DNA from: an uncultured Collinsella sp.
GTDB lineage: Bacteria > Actinomycetota > Coriobacteriia > Coriobacteriales > Coriobacteriaceae
Reading direction: 5' to 3'
DNA: 40,326 nucleotides
NCBI GenBank assembly: GCA_934650095.1
Contig: CAKUFT010000014.1
Span: forward strand, 1 to 40,326
Within the stretch, counting starts at the first letter, position 1. Every line of letters starts with the position of its first letter. This document shows, piece after piece, positions 24,802 through 33,396 of the stretch. The position numbers and the translations under genes are program-made. The notes under the pieces are model-generated. The model searched no databases, was not told the origin of the DNA, and was given only the letters and a program-made list of their open reading frames with translations.

Positions 24802-27800
24802 TTAGCGCCTCCTCGATGTCGATTCCAGGTGGGCAAACAAGATGGCTGCGGCGCCGGAAGTCAAGAGGGCGGTTAGGCAGGCGGCGATGGGAATAGATCC
24901 CGTTGCCGGCAGGTCTTGCGGCAGGGCACATTGTTGAACGACGCGATCTTCGTCATGTGACTCAAGTTTGTCGCCGCCGCCATTGCGACAGAGGTCGACA
25001 CGGGCGCTGTTGGTGAGTGCAGTTTGTGGCGTATAAGCCGGCGTTGCCTGCATGTGCACGACTGCACCCCGAGCGTCTGTACCAAGGATTGCTTTGGCAT
25101 CGTCAAGGTCGTCGTGCTCATCTTTGAGATCATCGCGGGTCCAAGAATCCGCATCGCTTCGAGTCGTAAAGTCGGCGGCCACCGCACCGTATTCAATGCG
25201 AATGCCCGTTACGACGGTATTGACGGGAAGATCGAGCTCATGTGCCTCAAGTGTGGTTGATTCTGTGGTCGGGACATCGGTTTTCCAGAGATGCCAGCCT
25301 TCGTAATCAACGAGGCGACGGTCCTCGCCTAAGCGCTCTTTAACTTCTTCGGACTCAAGCCAGGGGTTTTTATGCCCATCGTCAAGTGTCGCGTTTGCCT
25401 CCTCGTCGATGCTTGATGAACCCAACGGCGTCGTACGGTACCACACGTTACATAGGCCATTGAGGTCGCCGGTGGCGATAGGGGTTTCGATTGAGACGAA
25501 TCTTGCGGTGCCGTCCTTGGCGCACTCAAGATCATCGGTAATTGTGAACTCATCAATCCAGGTGGTCGACTCGTTTCGCGCATCGACGGTGTAGGAGAAA
25601 AACCCTTCCGCATCGGCTTGTGTCGCGGCGCGGTTTTTGCCATCGCCGTTGGCCAAGAGGTCATCCCCGACGGGTTGGGCAATTTCTTGACGCTTGTCGA
25701 TCTGTCCTTTGATCTCGATCGGCGCGTCCTTCATTGCGAAAGATTGGACTTCTTCCGTAGCCTTTACTTCAAACGTTATCTCCTCGGCAAGGTCGTAGGT
25801 CCGCGGGGACATTATTTCGCGCAACGTGTAGGTGCCGGGTGCAAGATGTTCGATGCGGTGCGGCTTGTCGGATGAGGTCCAGGAGTCTATTTCGGTTTTA
25901 TCGGGACCATATAAGGTGAGTTGTGCGCCTTTCACTTCCTGCTCTTCGCTTGCATCGACCTTGGAGATATCAACCTTGGTGTAATTGTCGGATACGTTAA
26001 GCCGTGCTTCTACAACGGGTGTTTTCTGGTCGGCATAAGTAAGGTCGACAATATGGGATGTCCGATCGAGTAAGAAGCCTGCCGGCGCTTGAGTCTCGAC
26101 AACCTCGTAGTGCGCGGTGCCAGATCCCAGCGGGAGGTCGTCCGCGCGTGCTTCTCCAGTTTCATCCGTCGTGACGGTAGCGACAGTCTCACCGTCGAGC
26201 GCGGCGATGCTACCGTCGGGGCGCACGATATCACCCGAAGCACGGATCTCAAAGATGGCGCCCGCGAGGCTGCTGCCATCTACGGCATCGGTTTTAACGA
26301 TCCTGATGTTTCCGATCGCGGCGTGGTCATAATACGAGGCGATTGCAACGGGCGTTAGGTTCATGTCGGCGGGTATGTTTACCTCGATCTCTTCGCCGAC
26401 AAGATAGGGCGCTTTGGCCGAGGTTTCGCGTACATAATAGGTGCCCGGCACGAGCGATTCGGGCAGTGTGACGGTCCCGGTCGCATCAGTCGTAAAGGTG
26501 TCCATTACGTTATGTGCTGGATACCAGCAAGTTTGTGAGACAGGTTTGTGATTGCTGTCGAGTAGTTGGAAGGTGAATCCGGCTAGTGGAACAGAAGCGC
26601 CTGTTTGGGCATCGCGTTTTACAATCTGGAGATGTGTCGACAGAGCGTGGTTGTCCACGATATATTGAAGCTCGGCGCCGTCGGAAATCTGATTGGCCTC
26701 GACGGTCCATTCCCCCGCACGTTTAAAACCCTCGGGGACGGTTTCCGGAACCTCACGAACCGTGTAGCCGGCGCGGTCGTATGGGACAGCTCCGTGGACA
26801 CCGGCTGGTCGCTTGCCTGTGCCGAACCATGCTTCGGGCTGGTCTTTGGTGGAGGCAAAACCATAGATATTTGTGGTCAACGTGCCAACAACCTGTTGTG
26901 AGCTATTGCTGATGACTTTAAAGACAACGCCTTCAGCGGGCTGCTCCAAGCCAGACTGATCGCTGTTGCCGTGATCTTTAAACTTGGAAATTTCAAGGTC
27001 AAATGCAATCGGAATATCGGAAATGTGAGATTCGAGCTCGACGACGCCCGAATCGCCCAACTGGTCGGCCCCAACGGTGTAGGTCCAGCTGTCGCTGGGC
27101 AGCAGGTAGCCCTCGGGAGCCTTCGACTCATAGACGGTGAAGGTCCCTAGGGGAACATCGGCAAGGGCGCCTCGACCGGTTTCGTCGGTCGTAAGGGTTT
27201 GCGTCCATCCGGGGGTGGATTGAGAAACGCAGGTAAACTCGGCGCCGGCGAGCGAGGCTCCCGCTTGGGATCCAGTGCCCGTTGCGGCGTCAAGCTTTAC
27301 GATGCGTAGCGTGATGGTGCCTGGTTGCTCATCGATTGTGACATGGCCACCACTGCCCTCTGTGGTAAAGGGGATCCGGTCGCGTCGAGGGATATAGCCT
27401 GCCGGCGCCTTTGTCTCTACCAGGTAGTATGCCGTGTTGGGCAAAAGTGTTGCCTGCGCTCGGCCGTTGCCGTCCATTTTGAGCGTGCCGACGCGCGCGT
27501 CGCTCATGCTCTCGAAGATATCGAATGTTGCCCCGTCAAACTGATAGGTGTCGTTTCCGCTGGTAATGACGGTGTTCGCGGACTGTTTTTGGAAAGAAAC
27601 GGAGACAGATGGCAGTACATAGAGCATGTCTTGACGCTTGCTGCCGCCCGATATGGGTCCCAAATAGCGCCGCGCGCGGTGCGGAGCGGCTTTGATGCCT
27701 CCCGATTTTGCATTGTCGTGAAGCCACCGTGCGGCAGCCACAACCTCATTGTCGGCGGTAAAATGCCCACTTTTTGTCTTGCCTTGAGCTGTTGTGTAGG

Positions 27801-28233
27801 AGTAGGTGCCGTCGACATGGGTGGTGCCGTTAAGCATCCATACGGCAAGTTGAGTGGCGGCGCGGGCGCGATCGGGCGACAGGTTGTAACCGCCAAACGA
27901 CATGGCAGAAGGATATCCGTGACAAACGATCGCCGCGAACTCGTCGTCGAGCCACACCCAGCCTTGATCAAAGTTGAGCCAAGGGCCGCCCGGCTTGGTG
28001 GGACCGGGACGTTCCTGGTTCATGCAGTATGCGATTGAGGCGTCTTGAGCCTCGTACTTACCGATGAGTAAGGGCCCGCAATCGTCGCTAATGGTGTGGA
28101 AGCCGAGCTGATCGTAGCCGTCGATGGCAAGTGCGGGTACCGGCGCCAAGCAACTGATGAGTAGGAAGAGGAGTAGGAGCAGCGGGCCTGTTGCGATTGC
28201 GCTGTGGACAGAGTGCGTGGGTGCGTTGGACAT
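24802..28233 (-). CDS. Cell-wall-anchored adhesin: thioester domain, Cna-B-like repeats, LPXTG anchor
   Basis: The 1143-residue surface protein starts at ATG 28233 after AAGGAG. A signal peptide (about 1-36, cut near PALA) is followed by a thioester domain with Cys70 (IAYCMNQ) and Gln128 (ATQLAVWML), the Cys-Gln pair that forms an internal thioester in Gram-positive adhesins. About six Cna-B/SpaA-type domains follow (about 205-860), each with a K-containing first strand and a Y-x-V-x-E-x2-AP-x-G(Y/F)-like end, as in YYLVETKAPAGYIP and FTVYESKAPEGYLLP; such domains usually hold Lys-Asn/Asp isopeptide bonds. A last, different region (about 865-1085) precedes LPATG (1108-1112), a hydrophobic helix and RRR. 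Sortase anchoring and covalent binding to host protein are inferred. No sortase gene is nearby. Confidence 0.92.
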   Translation of the reverse strand: MSNAPTHSVHSAIATGPLLLLLFLLISCLAPVPALAIDGYDQLGFHTISDDCGPLLIGKYEAQDASIAYCMNQERPGPTKPGGPWLNFDQGWVWLDDEFAAIVCHGYPSAMSFGGYNLSPDRARAATQLAVWMLNGTTHVDGTYSYTTAQGKTKSGHFTADNEVVAAARWLHDNAKSGGIKAAPHRARRYLGPISGGSKRQDMLYVLPSVSVSFQKQSANTVITSGNDTYQFDGATFDIFESMSDARVGTLKMDGNGRAQATLLPNTAYYLVETKAPAGYIPRRDRIPFTTEGSGGHVTIDEQPGTITLRIVKLDAATGTGSQAGASLAGAEFTCVSQSTPGWTQTLTTDETGRGALADVPLGTFTVYESKAPEGYLLPSDSWTYTVGADQLGDSGVVELESHISDIPIAFDLEISKFKDHGNSDQSGLEQPAEGVVFKVISNSSQQVVGTLTTNIYGFASTKDQPEAWFGTGKRPAGVHGAVPYDRAGYTVREVPETVPEGFKRAGEWTVEANQISDGAELQYIVDNHALSTHLQIVKRDAQTGASVPLAGFTFQLLDSNHKPVSQTCWYPAHNVMDTFTTDATGTVTLPESLVPGTYYVRETSAKAPYLVGEEIEVNIPADMNLTPVAIASYYDHAAIGNIRIVKTDAVDGSSLAGAIFEIRASGDIVRPDGSIAALDGETVATVTTDETGEARADDLPLGSGTAHYEVVETQAPAGFLLDRTSHIVDLTYADQKTPVVEARLNVSDNYTKVDISKVDASEEQEVKGAQLTLYGPDKTEIDSWTSSDKPHRIEHLAPGTYTLREIMSPRTYDLAEEITFEVKATEEVQSFAMKDAPIEIKGQIDKRQEIAQPVGDDLLANGDGKNRAATQADAEGFFSYTVDARNESTTWIDEFTITDDLECAKDGTARFVSIETPIATGDLNGLCNVWYRTTPLGSSSIDEEANATLDDGHKNPWLESEEVKERLGEDRRLVDYEGWHLWKTDVPTTESTTLEAHELDLPVNTVVTGIRIEYGAVAADFTTRSDADSWTRDDLKDEHDDLDDAKAILGTDARGAVVHMQATPAYTPQTALTNSARVDLCRNGGGDKLESHDEDRVVQQCALPQDLPATGSIPIAACLTALLTSGAAAILFAHLESTSRRR

Positions 28234-28487
28234 GGCTGCTCCTTATCCCTCGTGCGCCGCACGGGGAGGCTGCGGCGCTTGGGACGAGGCTACCCCCGAG
28301 GTTCATGCAGGTAAGTACCGGAAGCTGACCAAAAGCTTGCCCGATTTCTGACAAATTGGGCCCATATGGAACAATCAAATAAAATCGCAGGTAAAAGATG
28401 GTGAAATAAGGACGCCAGAGGTCCCTATCTCCACAATCGGACTGTTTTCCAGACGATTCTCCACAGCTAAAACAAGCATCGACACCC
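28234..28487. other. Intergenic region between adhesin and tRNA-Gly
   Basis: Apart from the adhesin ribosome-binding site (AAGGAG on the minus strand near 28243-28248), I see no gene, repeat or convincing promoter here. The adhesin promoter should lie in this stretch. Confidence 0.5.
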
Positions 28488-28517
28488 TTGTATCGAACAA
28501 GACAACCGCGTTATACT
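28488..28517 (+). promoter_or_regulatory. Probable promoter of tRNA-Gly
   Basis: TTGTAT (28488-28493) and TATACT (28512-28517) are separated by 18 bases, 13 bp upstream of the tRNA. The -10 is strong and the -35 moderate. Confidence 0.5.
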
Positions 28518-28530
28518 AGCCAACACACAA

Positions 28531-28605
28531 GCGGGCATCGCCAAGTGGTAAGGCATCAGCTTCCCAAGCTGACACTCGCGGGTTCGAGTCCCGTTGCCCG
28601 CTCCA
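28531..28605 (+). tRNA. tRNA-Gly (anticodon CCC)
   Basis: The 75-nt gene has a 7-bp acceptor stem (GCGGGCA with TGCCCGC), a D-arm, an anticodon arm TCAGC-TTCCCAA-GCTGA with anticodon CCC, a T-arm GCGGG-TTCGAGT-CCCGT and an encoded CCA (28603-28605). It decodes GGG. The 3' end recurs three times downstream in a tandem repeat. Confidence 0.97.
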
Positions 28606-28613
28606 AAAAAAGT

Positions 28614-28648
28614 AAAAGCACGACACCATTCCGGTGCCGTGCTTTTTT
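28614..28648 (+). terminator. Terminator of tRNA-Gly
   Basis: A 14-bp stem (AAAAGCACGACACC with GGTGCCGTGCTTTT, one mismatch) runs into a T6 tract just after the tRNA. Confidence 0.85.
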
Positions 28649-28657
28649 CAATAAAGC

Positions 28658-28676
28658 GCCGGGACTCGAACCCGAT
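28658..28676 (-). repeat. Relic tRNA T-arm in reverse orientation
   Basis: On the minus strand this reads CGGGTTCGAGTCCCGGCGC, a complete T-stem and loop (CGGG-TTCGAGT-CCCG) with the start of an acceptor strand. No matching D-arm, anticodon arm or 5' acceptor is present, so it is a fragment rather than a gene. Confidence 0.55.
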
Positions 28677-28745
28677 AGGGTGCGAGCGTCAAATAAACGC
28701 GAAGCGTTTATAGCGAGCAGGCGAAGGCGCCGGCAGGCGCCTGAA

Positions 28746-29059
28746 GCCGGTGCGGATTTGCGAAGCAAATACGCGGACGTCCCGTTGCCCGCTCCGCCGA
28801 GCATGGCAGATTTTGGGAATAGCTGATTCAACCGGCTTCACCCTCGCGTTTCCGCGAATCCAGAGGTGCCATCCGCAGCCGGTGCGGATTTGCGAAGCAA
28901 ATACGCAGACGTCCCGTTGCCCGCTCCATGGAGCAAGGAAGATTTCGGGAAAGACAGATTCAACCGGCTTTGCCCTCGCGTTTCCACGAATCCAGAGGTG
29001 CCATCCGCAGCCGGTGCGGATTTGCGAAGCAAGTGCGCAGACGTCCCGTTGCCCGCTCC
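28746..29059 (+). repeat. 132-bp tandem repeat (two full units and one partial) carrying tRNA-Gly 3' ends
   Basis: Units start at 28746, 28878 and 29010 (exactly 132 bp apart); the last is cut after 50 bp. Each unit opens with GCCGGTGCGGATTTGCGAAG and holds the mini-hairpin GCGAAGC (28760, 28892, 29024) inside a longer stem. GTCCCGTTGCCCGCTCC follows (28779-28795, 28911-28927, 29043-29059), the 3' end of tRNA-Gly at 28588-28604. The rest of each unit is similar but not identical. The 28677-28745 stretch before it adds another GCGAAGC hairpin (28693-28711) and a GGCGCC inverted repeat (28726-28741). No real gene lies in 28606-29162. Confidence 0.9.
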
Positions 29060-29162
29060 AATTCCAAAATGTTAGGTTAATGCCTGCTGCCCATACTTGC
29101 ACCTGCGCACGGTACAATGGTTGGGTTACGACCAACGTGCCAATAACCAAAAAGGAGCCGCT

Positions 29163-30509
29163 ATGATCGATCGCTATACCCGCCCGGAGATGGGACACAT
29201 CTTCTCCCTCGAGAACAAGTACGCCATTTGGCAGGAGATCGAGGTCCTGGCCTGCGAGGCCCAGGCGGAGCTCGGCAAGATCGGCATTTCTAAAGACGAA
29301 GCCCAGTGGATCCGCGACCATGCCAACTTTGAGAAGGCAAAGGTCGACGAGATCGAGGAGGTCACGCGCCACGACGTCATCGCCTTCCTGACCAACATGA
29401 AGGAGTACATTGACGCCGATGTTCCCGAGGGCGACCCCAAGCCCAGCCGCTGGGTTCACTATGGCATGACCAGCTCCGATCTGGGCGACACGGCTCTGTG
29501 CTACCAGCTCACCCAGGCCTGCGACCTGATCATCGAGGACGTCAAGAAGCTCGGCGAGATTTGCAAGCGTCGCGCCTTTGAGGAGCGCAACACGCTCTGT
29601 GCCGGCCGCACTCATGGCATCCACGCCGAGCCGATGACCTTCGGCATGAAGTTCGGCTCTTGGGCCTGGGAACTCAAGCGCGATCTGGATCGTCTTGAGG
29701 ACGCCCGCAAGAATGTTGCCTTCGGTGCCATCTCGGGCGCTGTTGGCACGTACAGCTCCATCGAGCCGTTTGTCGAGGAGTATGTCTGCGAGCACCTGGG
29801 TCTGGTTCACGACCCGCTGTCCACGCAGGTTATCAGCCGCGACCATCACGCCTATCTCGCCGGCGTTCTCGCCACCACCGCGGCCACCTGCGAGCGCATC
29901 GCTACCGAGGTTCGCAATCTGCAGAAGACCGATACGCTCGAGGCCGAGGAGCCGTTCCGTAAGGGCCAAAAGGGCAGCTCCGCCATGCCGCACAAGCGCA
30001 ATCCCATCACCATGGAGAAGGTCTGCGGTCTGTCGCGCGTCGTGAAGTCCAACGCCCAGGTTGCCTTCGATAACGTCGCCCTGTGGCACGAGCGTGACAT
30101 TTCGCACTCCTCTGCCGAGCGTGTCGCCCAAGCCGACAGCTTCATCGCCCTCGACCACATGTTCCAGTGCCTCATCCGCGTTATCGACGGCCTGCAGCTG
30201 TACCCTGCCCGCATGATGGCCAACCTCAATAAGACCCGCGGCCTCATCTTCTCCTCCAAGGTGCTGCTGGCCCTCGTCGACACGGGCATCACCCGCGAGG
30301 ACGCGTACGCCATTGTGCAGGAGAACGCCATGGCAACTTGGCACGAGGTGCAGGATTGTGTCTCTGGCCCCACCTTTAAGGAGCGTCTCGAGGCCGACCC
30401 GCGCTGCACCGTCAGTCAGGAGAAGCTCGACGAGATCTTTGATCCGTGGGACTTCCTCACCCGTATCGACACGGTCTTTGATCGTCTGGAGCAGCTGAGC
30501 TTCGAGTAG
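29163..30509 (+). CDS. purB: Adenylosuccinate lyase
   Basis: The start is placed at ATG 29163, behind AAGGAG (29152-29157). The 448-residue enzyme releases fumarate in two steps of purine synthesis (SAICAR to AICAR, and adenylosuccinate to AMP). The fumarase/aspartase superfamily signature is GSSAMPHKRNPI, carrying the catalytic Ser loop. Other conserved segments are HYGMTSSDLGDTA and AGRTHGIHAEPMTFG, the latter with the catalytic His. Length is typical of the short bacterial type. It stands alone, ending at a terminator, with a TACAAT -10-like hexamer at 29113-29118 but no clear -35. Confidence 0.97.
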   Translation: MIDRYTRPEMGHIFSLENKYAIWQEIEVLACEAQAELGKIGISKDEAQWIRDHANFEKAKVDEIEEVTRHDVIAFLTNMKEYIDADVPEGDPKPSRWVHYGMTSSDLGDTALCYQLTQACDLIIEDVKKLGEICKRRAFEERNTLCAGRTHGIHAEPMTFGMKFGSWAWELKRDLDRLEDARKNVAFGAISGAVGTYSSIEPFVEEYVCEHLGLVHDPLSTQVISRDHHAYLAGVLATTAATCERIATEVRNLQKTDTLEAEEPFRKGQKGSSAMPHKRNPITMEKVCGLSRVVKSNAQVAFDNVALWHERDISHSSAERVAQADSFIALDHMFQCLIRVIDGLQLYPARMMANLNKTRGLIFSSKVLLALVDTGITREDAYAIVQENAMATWHEVQDCVSGPTFKERLEADPRCTVSQEKLDEIFDPWDFLTRIDTVFDRLEQLSFE

Positions 30510-30551
30510 GCTGGCTTTATTCGACCGCTTGCGGATACATTTCAACCATTG

Positions 30552-30585
30552 GCGCCTTGCCCGTCTTGGGCGAGGCGCTTTTTTT
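30552..30585 (+). terminator. Terminator of purB
   Basis: An 11-bp stem (GCGCCTTGCCC with GGGCGAGGCGC, one G-T pair) and a five-base loop are followed by seven T residues. Confidence 0.9.
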
Positions 30586-30650
30586 CGTTGCTGCCGCAGG
30601 ATCCGGTAATAGAATGAAAAATCGGCTGCTGTTTTGATGAAAGGAGGCAC

Positions 30651-31487
30651 GTGCCCAGACGTATTAAACGAGGCGCTATCGTCTCGTTTGTGCTCATACT
30701 CTTTGTTGCCGTCTGTGCGGGCGCCCTGACGTATACCGTTCGACGCAGTCCTTCCTCCTCGAATGAAGCCGATAAAGATCTCCCGGTGCTCAAGATTGGC
30801 GTTACGGATAATGACCCCTATGTGTATGTCGATACCACAGGCGATTACGCCGGTATCGATATCGATATCGCCCGCGAGGCCTGCAAGCGTGCTGGAATCA
30901 AACCGCAATTTGTTGACATATCTTGGAATGATCGCGATCGCCTGCTCAAAAACGGCGATATCGATTGTCTGTGGTGCGACTATTCGCCCAATTATCGCGA
31001 AGACGTTTATTACTGGACTGAGCCGTATCTGACCGTGACAGTCTCGGTCGCCGCCAAGAAAACGAGTGGTATCAAGGGTTTGACGTCTCTCGATGGAAGC
31101 AAGACCATTGCGGTGATTGCGGGTTCGGTGAGTGAACGCCGATTGCTTGCCGGGGACCTGGATATCTCGCCGGATGTGCACATCAAATCATATGGCTCTG
31201 CCGAACTCTGCAAAGCTGCCCTGGTCAAAGGTTATGTTGACTGTTGGATGGCGGACGTTCAATCGCTCGACCGGCTCGTCGCGCAGTATCCCGGTGTTTA
31301 TCGCGTGTTTGCCGACAACGTTATGACAGTTGACCTGGGCGTTGCGTTTGAGAACAGCTATGAGGGGGAGTACGTCAAAAACCTCAATACCGTGCTGTTC
31401 GACATGGATCGGGACGGCACGATTGATCGTATTGTGAGCAATTACAAGGCAGGAGCGACGGCGGACGGGCAAAGGGCGGAATCATGA
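30651..31487 (+). CDS. Family 3 solute-binding protein, membrane-tethered (probable sensor partner)
   Basis: The 278-residue protein starts at GTG 30651 after AAGGAGG. A basic N-terminus and hydrophobic segment (about 9-29) are followed by an SBP_bac_3 fold: LKIGVTDNDPYVYVDTTGDYAG near residue 47, IDIDIAREACKRAG, then the DIDCLW and WTEPYLT segments typical of amino-acid-binding proteins. The hydrophobic segment has a Cys (VAVCAG), but the residue before it is not a good lipobox match, so an uncleaved anchor is as likely. No transporter permease or ATPase gene is adjacent. Its last four bases (ATGA) overlap the start of a GGDEF gene, so it more likely delivers a ligand signal than feeds a transporter. 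That role is inferred. Confidence 0.85.
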   Translation: MPRRIKRGAIVSFVLILFVAVCAGALTYTVRRSPSSSNEADKDLPVLKIGVTDNDPYVYVDTTGDYAGIDIDIAREACKRAGIKPQFVDISWNDRDRLLKNGDIDCLWCDYSPNYREDVYYWTEPYLTVTVSVAAKKTSGIKGLTSLDGSKTIAVIAGSVSERRLLAGDLDISPDVHIKSYGSAELCKAALVKGYVDCWMADVQSLDRLVAQYPGVYRVFADNVMTVDLGVAFENSYEGEYVKNLNTVLFDMDRDGTIDRIVSNYKAGATADGQRAES

Positions 31488-33283
31488 CAAATGACAAGTG
31501 CCGCTTGCGTCGAAAGGGTTTGGTCGCCGCGGCTATCGGCGTTGTGGCCAGCGTTGTCCTATTGAGTTTGCTCTACATGGTCGGTACGCATCGCTGTCTC
31601 GATAAAACGCTTGGGTTTGGCCAGGAAACCATGGTGTTTCTAAAAAACGCCTGCAAAAAATATGACCGATATGAACAGGGAAGAAAAACCGAGGCGACGC
31701 ACAATTTGGATGCTGCGCTCGAGTCGTTTGCGGCGTTCTTGCCGCCTGATCGCGTTGAAGTCAACGACGATCTGGTCGAGGAATATGTCCATACCGAGTG
31801 TCTTTCGGGAATGTTGGTCATGGACGCCGACGGCCATATGGCCGCTCATTACGATACTGACGGTCGCGATCCACTGATGCTGTGGCGAGAGGAGCTGGCC
31901 TGCTCGCCGGTCGCATCGATGTATCGAGGCTCCAAAGTGTCCTACTCGACCGTCGTAGAGCGTCGCGGCGTCGACTTTGCCGTGAGTGCCATTCCGTACG
32001 GTGATGGGGTGGCGTTGGGGTATCAATCGCTTGCGGCTGAGCCCTCCGATGACTATTCATACGTTATCGCCGACGTGCTCGTGAACAACACGTTCCATCA
32101 GGGTCCAACGGTGCTCGTGATGCGCGATGCGCAAATCGTATCCTCAAACGATTCGACCGTCGATATAGCCCTTGCCCGACTTCTTGCCGATAGCGGAACT
32201 GACTGGAAAGACGAAGGCCTAACGCGCGTCGAATATCAGGGAACTACCTGGTATGCCGTGCGTGCGGCGTATAAGGACTACCGCCTGTTTGCGCTCTACC
32301 CCAAATCTGAGGTCATGTCTGGCAGGATTGCATTTGTCGCTGCCGGCGTGCTGGCGTGCCTGGCGTTTTGGGTCGTAGTGCTGTTGGTGCGCACTATTGC
32401 CGACCGTCGCAACTTGGCCGAAAAGGACAAGCAGCTCGGCATCATCAATGCCATCAGTTCTGCGTATGAGTCGACCTTCCTGTTGCATCTCGATACGCTC
32501 GAGATCGAGGGAATTAACATGTCGCCGTCGATGGCGAAAATATTTGCTGAGCATACCGAGGCATATGACTTTTTGGACACGGTTTGTCGAGACGTTGTGA
32601 GTCCCGAAAGCCGCGAAGTGGTCATGGAACTTATAGATACAAGTACGCTTCGGGACCGTATGGAGGGCGTGCCGCACTTGGATGCCGAGGTGCGAGATTG
32701 CCGAGGTGCTTGGTATTCGCTGCAGGTTGTTCCGCAGCGTCGCGATGAGCGGGGCCGACTGGAATCGGTCGTCGTGGCGACGCATAACATCTCGATGGCA
32801 AAGCGCGCCGAAGAGCTTTCTTTTCAGGACAAACTGACGGGGCTTCGCAATAGAAATTACCTTGAGTCCCTTGGCGACGACTCGGTGAACAAATCCCTGC
32901 CCGTGAGTGTGATCATGATGGACTGCAACCACCTCAAGCGCACCAACGATCTTTACGGTCACGAAATGGGCGATGAGTTGCTGCGGCGTACGGCGTCTGT
33001 ATTGAGGCGGGTGGCAGGCGAGAAGTTTGTGCCCATGCGCGTTGGTGGAGATGAGTTTTTGTTGATATGCCCCTACACTGATCGCGAGTCCGCGCGTCAA
33101 TTGGTGCAAGATCTTCGCCGCGGTCTTGCTGCGGCGAGTGATGATGCGCTGGCCGTCAGCGCGTCATTTGGCATCGCGACGGTAGAGACACCCGGCTGTA
33201 CGCTAGCCGAGATATACCGCGTTGCCGACCATAACATGTATCAAGAGAAGCGTGAAGTTCACGCTCAGGACGCGAATCGTTAG
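31484..33283 (+). CDS. Membrane diguanylate cyclase with extracellular sensor region
   Basis: The 599-residue protein begins within the end of the solute-binding gene (ATGA overlap). Residues about 12-33 are a transmembrane helix. About 35-278 is an extracellular region of Cache-like layout (GMLVMDADGHMAAHYDTDG near 110). A second transmembrane helix (about 280-303) is followed by a PAS-like segment (about 315-440) and a GGDEF domain with DKLTGLRNRNYLES, MMDCNHLKRTNDLYGHEMGD and an intact GGDEF at 521-525. The inhibitory RxxD site normally nine residues before GGDEF is absent (G-E-K-F). The intact motif predicts c-di-GMP synthesis without product inhibition, switched by the neighbouring binding protein. 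No c-di-GMP receptor is visible nearby. Confidence 0.9.
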   Translation: MTNDKCRLRRKGLVAAAIGVVASVVLLSLLYMVGTHRCLDKTLGFGQETMVFLKNACKKYDRYEQGRKTEATHNLDAALESFAAFLPPDRVEVNDDLVEEYVHTECLSGMLVMDADGHMAAHYDTDGRDPLMLWREELACSPVASMYRGSKVSYSTVVERRGVDFAVSAIPYGDGVALGYQSLAAEPSDDYSYVIADVLVNNTFHQGPTVLVMRDAQIVSSNDSTVDIALARLLADSGTDWKDEGLTRVEYQGTTWYAVRAAYKDYRLFALYPKSEVMSGRIAFVAAGVLACLAFWVVVLLVRTIADRRNLAEKDKQLGIINAISSAYESTFLLHLDTLEIEGINMSPSMAKIFAEHTEAYDFLDTVCRDVVSPESREVVMELIDTSTLRDRMEGVPHLDAEVRDCRGAWYSLQVVPQRRDERGRLESVVVATHNISMAKRAEELSFQDKLTGLRNRNYLESLGDDSVNKSLPVSVIMMDCNHLKRTNDLYGHEMGDELLRRTASVLRRVAGEKFVPMRVGGDEFLLICPYTDRESARQLVQDLRRGLAAASDDALAVSASFGIATVETPGCTLAEIYRVADHNMYQEKREVHAQDANR

Positions 33284-33396
33284 TATTGCAGTCACCGGTT
33301 TGTGCATCGTAGGATGTTGAATCGGTGCCCGCGATACTATATCGGCCCGGGCGGGGATAATAGACATCTGAAATTTCTCTATGAGAGGGGATCTCA

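Noticed and set aside
28746..29059. CRISPR array
   Set aside because: The repeat unit is 132 bp and continuous without unique spacers, and no cas gene is present.
29060..29162. Purine riboswitch upstream of purB or purC
   Set aside because: Neither leader (29060-29162 or 37325-37433) shows the paired-loop core of the purine aptamer; only a small hairpin is seen before purC.
28689..31181. Minus-strand frame of 830 codons across the tandem repeat and purB
   Set aside because: The C-terminal peptide repeats only reflect the 132-bp DNA repeat, and the rest is antisense to purB. The short plus-strand frame at 28750-29166 is rejected for the same reason.
30651..31487. Amino-acid ABC transporter operon
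   Set aside because: Only the binding-protein gene is present; the overlapping partner is a GGDEF protein and no permease or ATPase gene is nearby.
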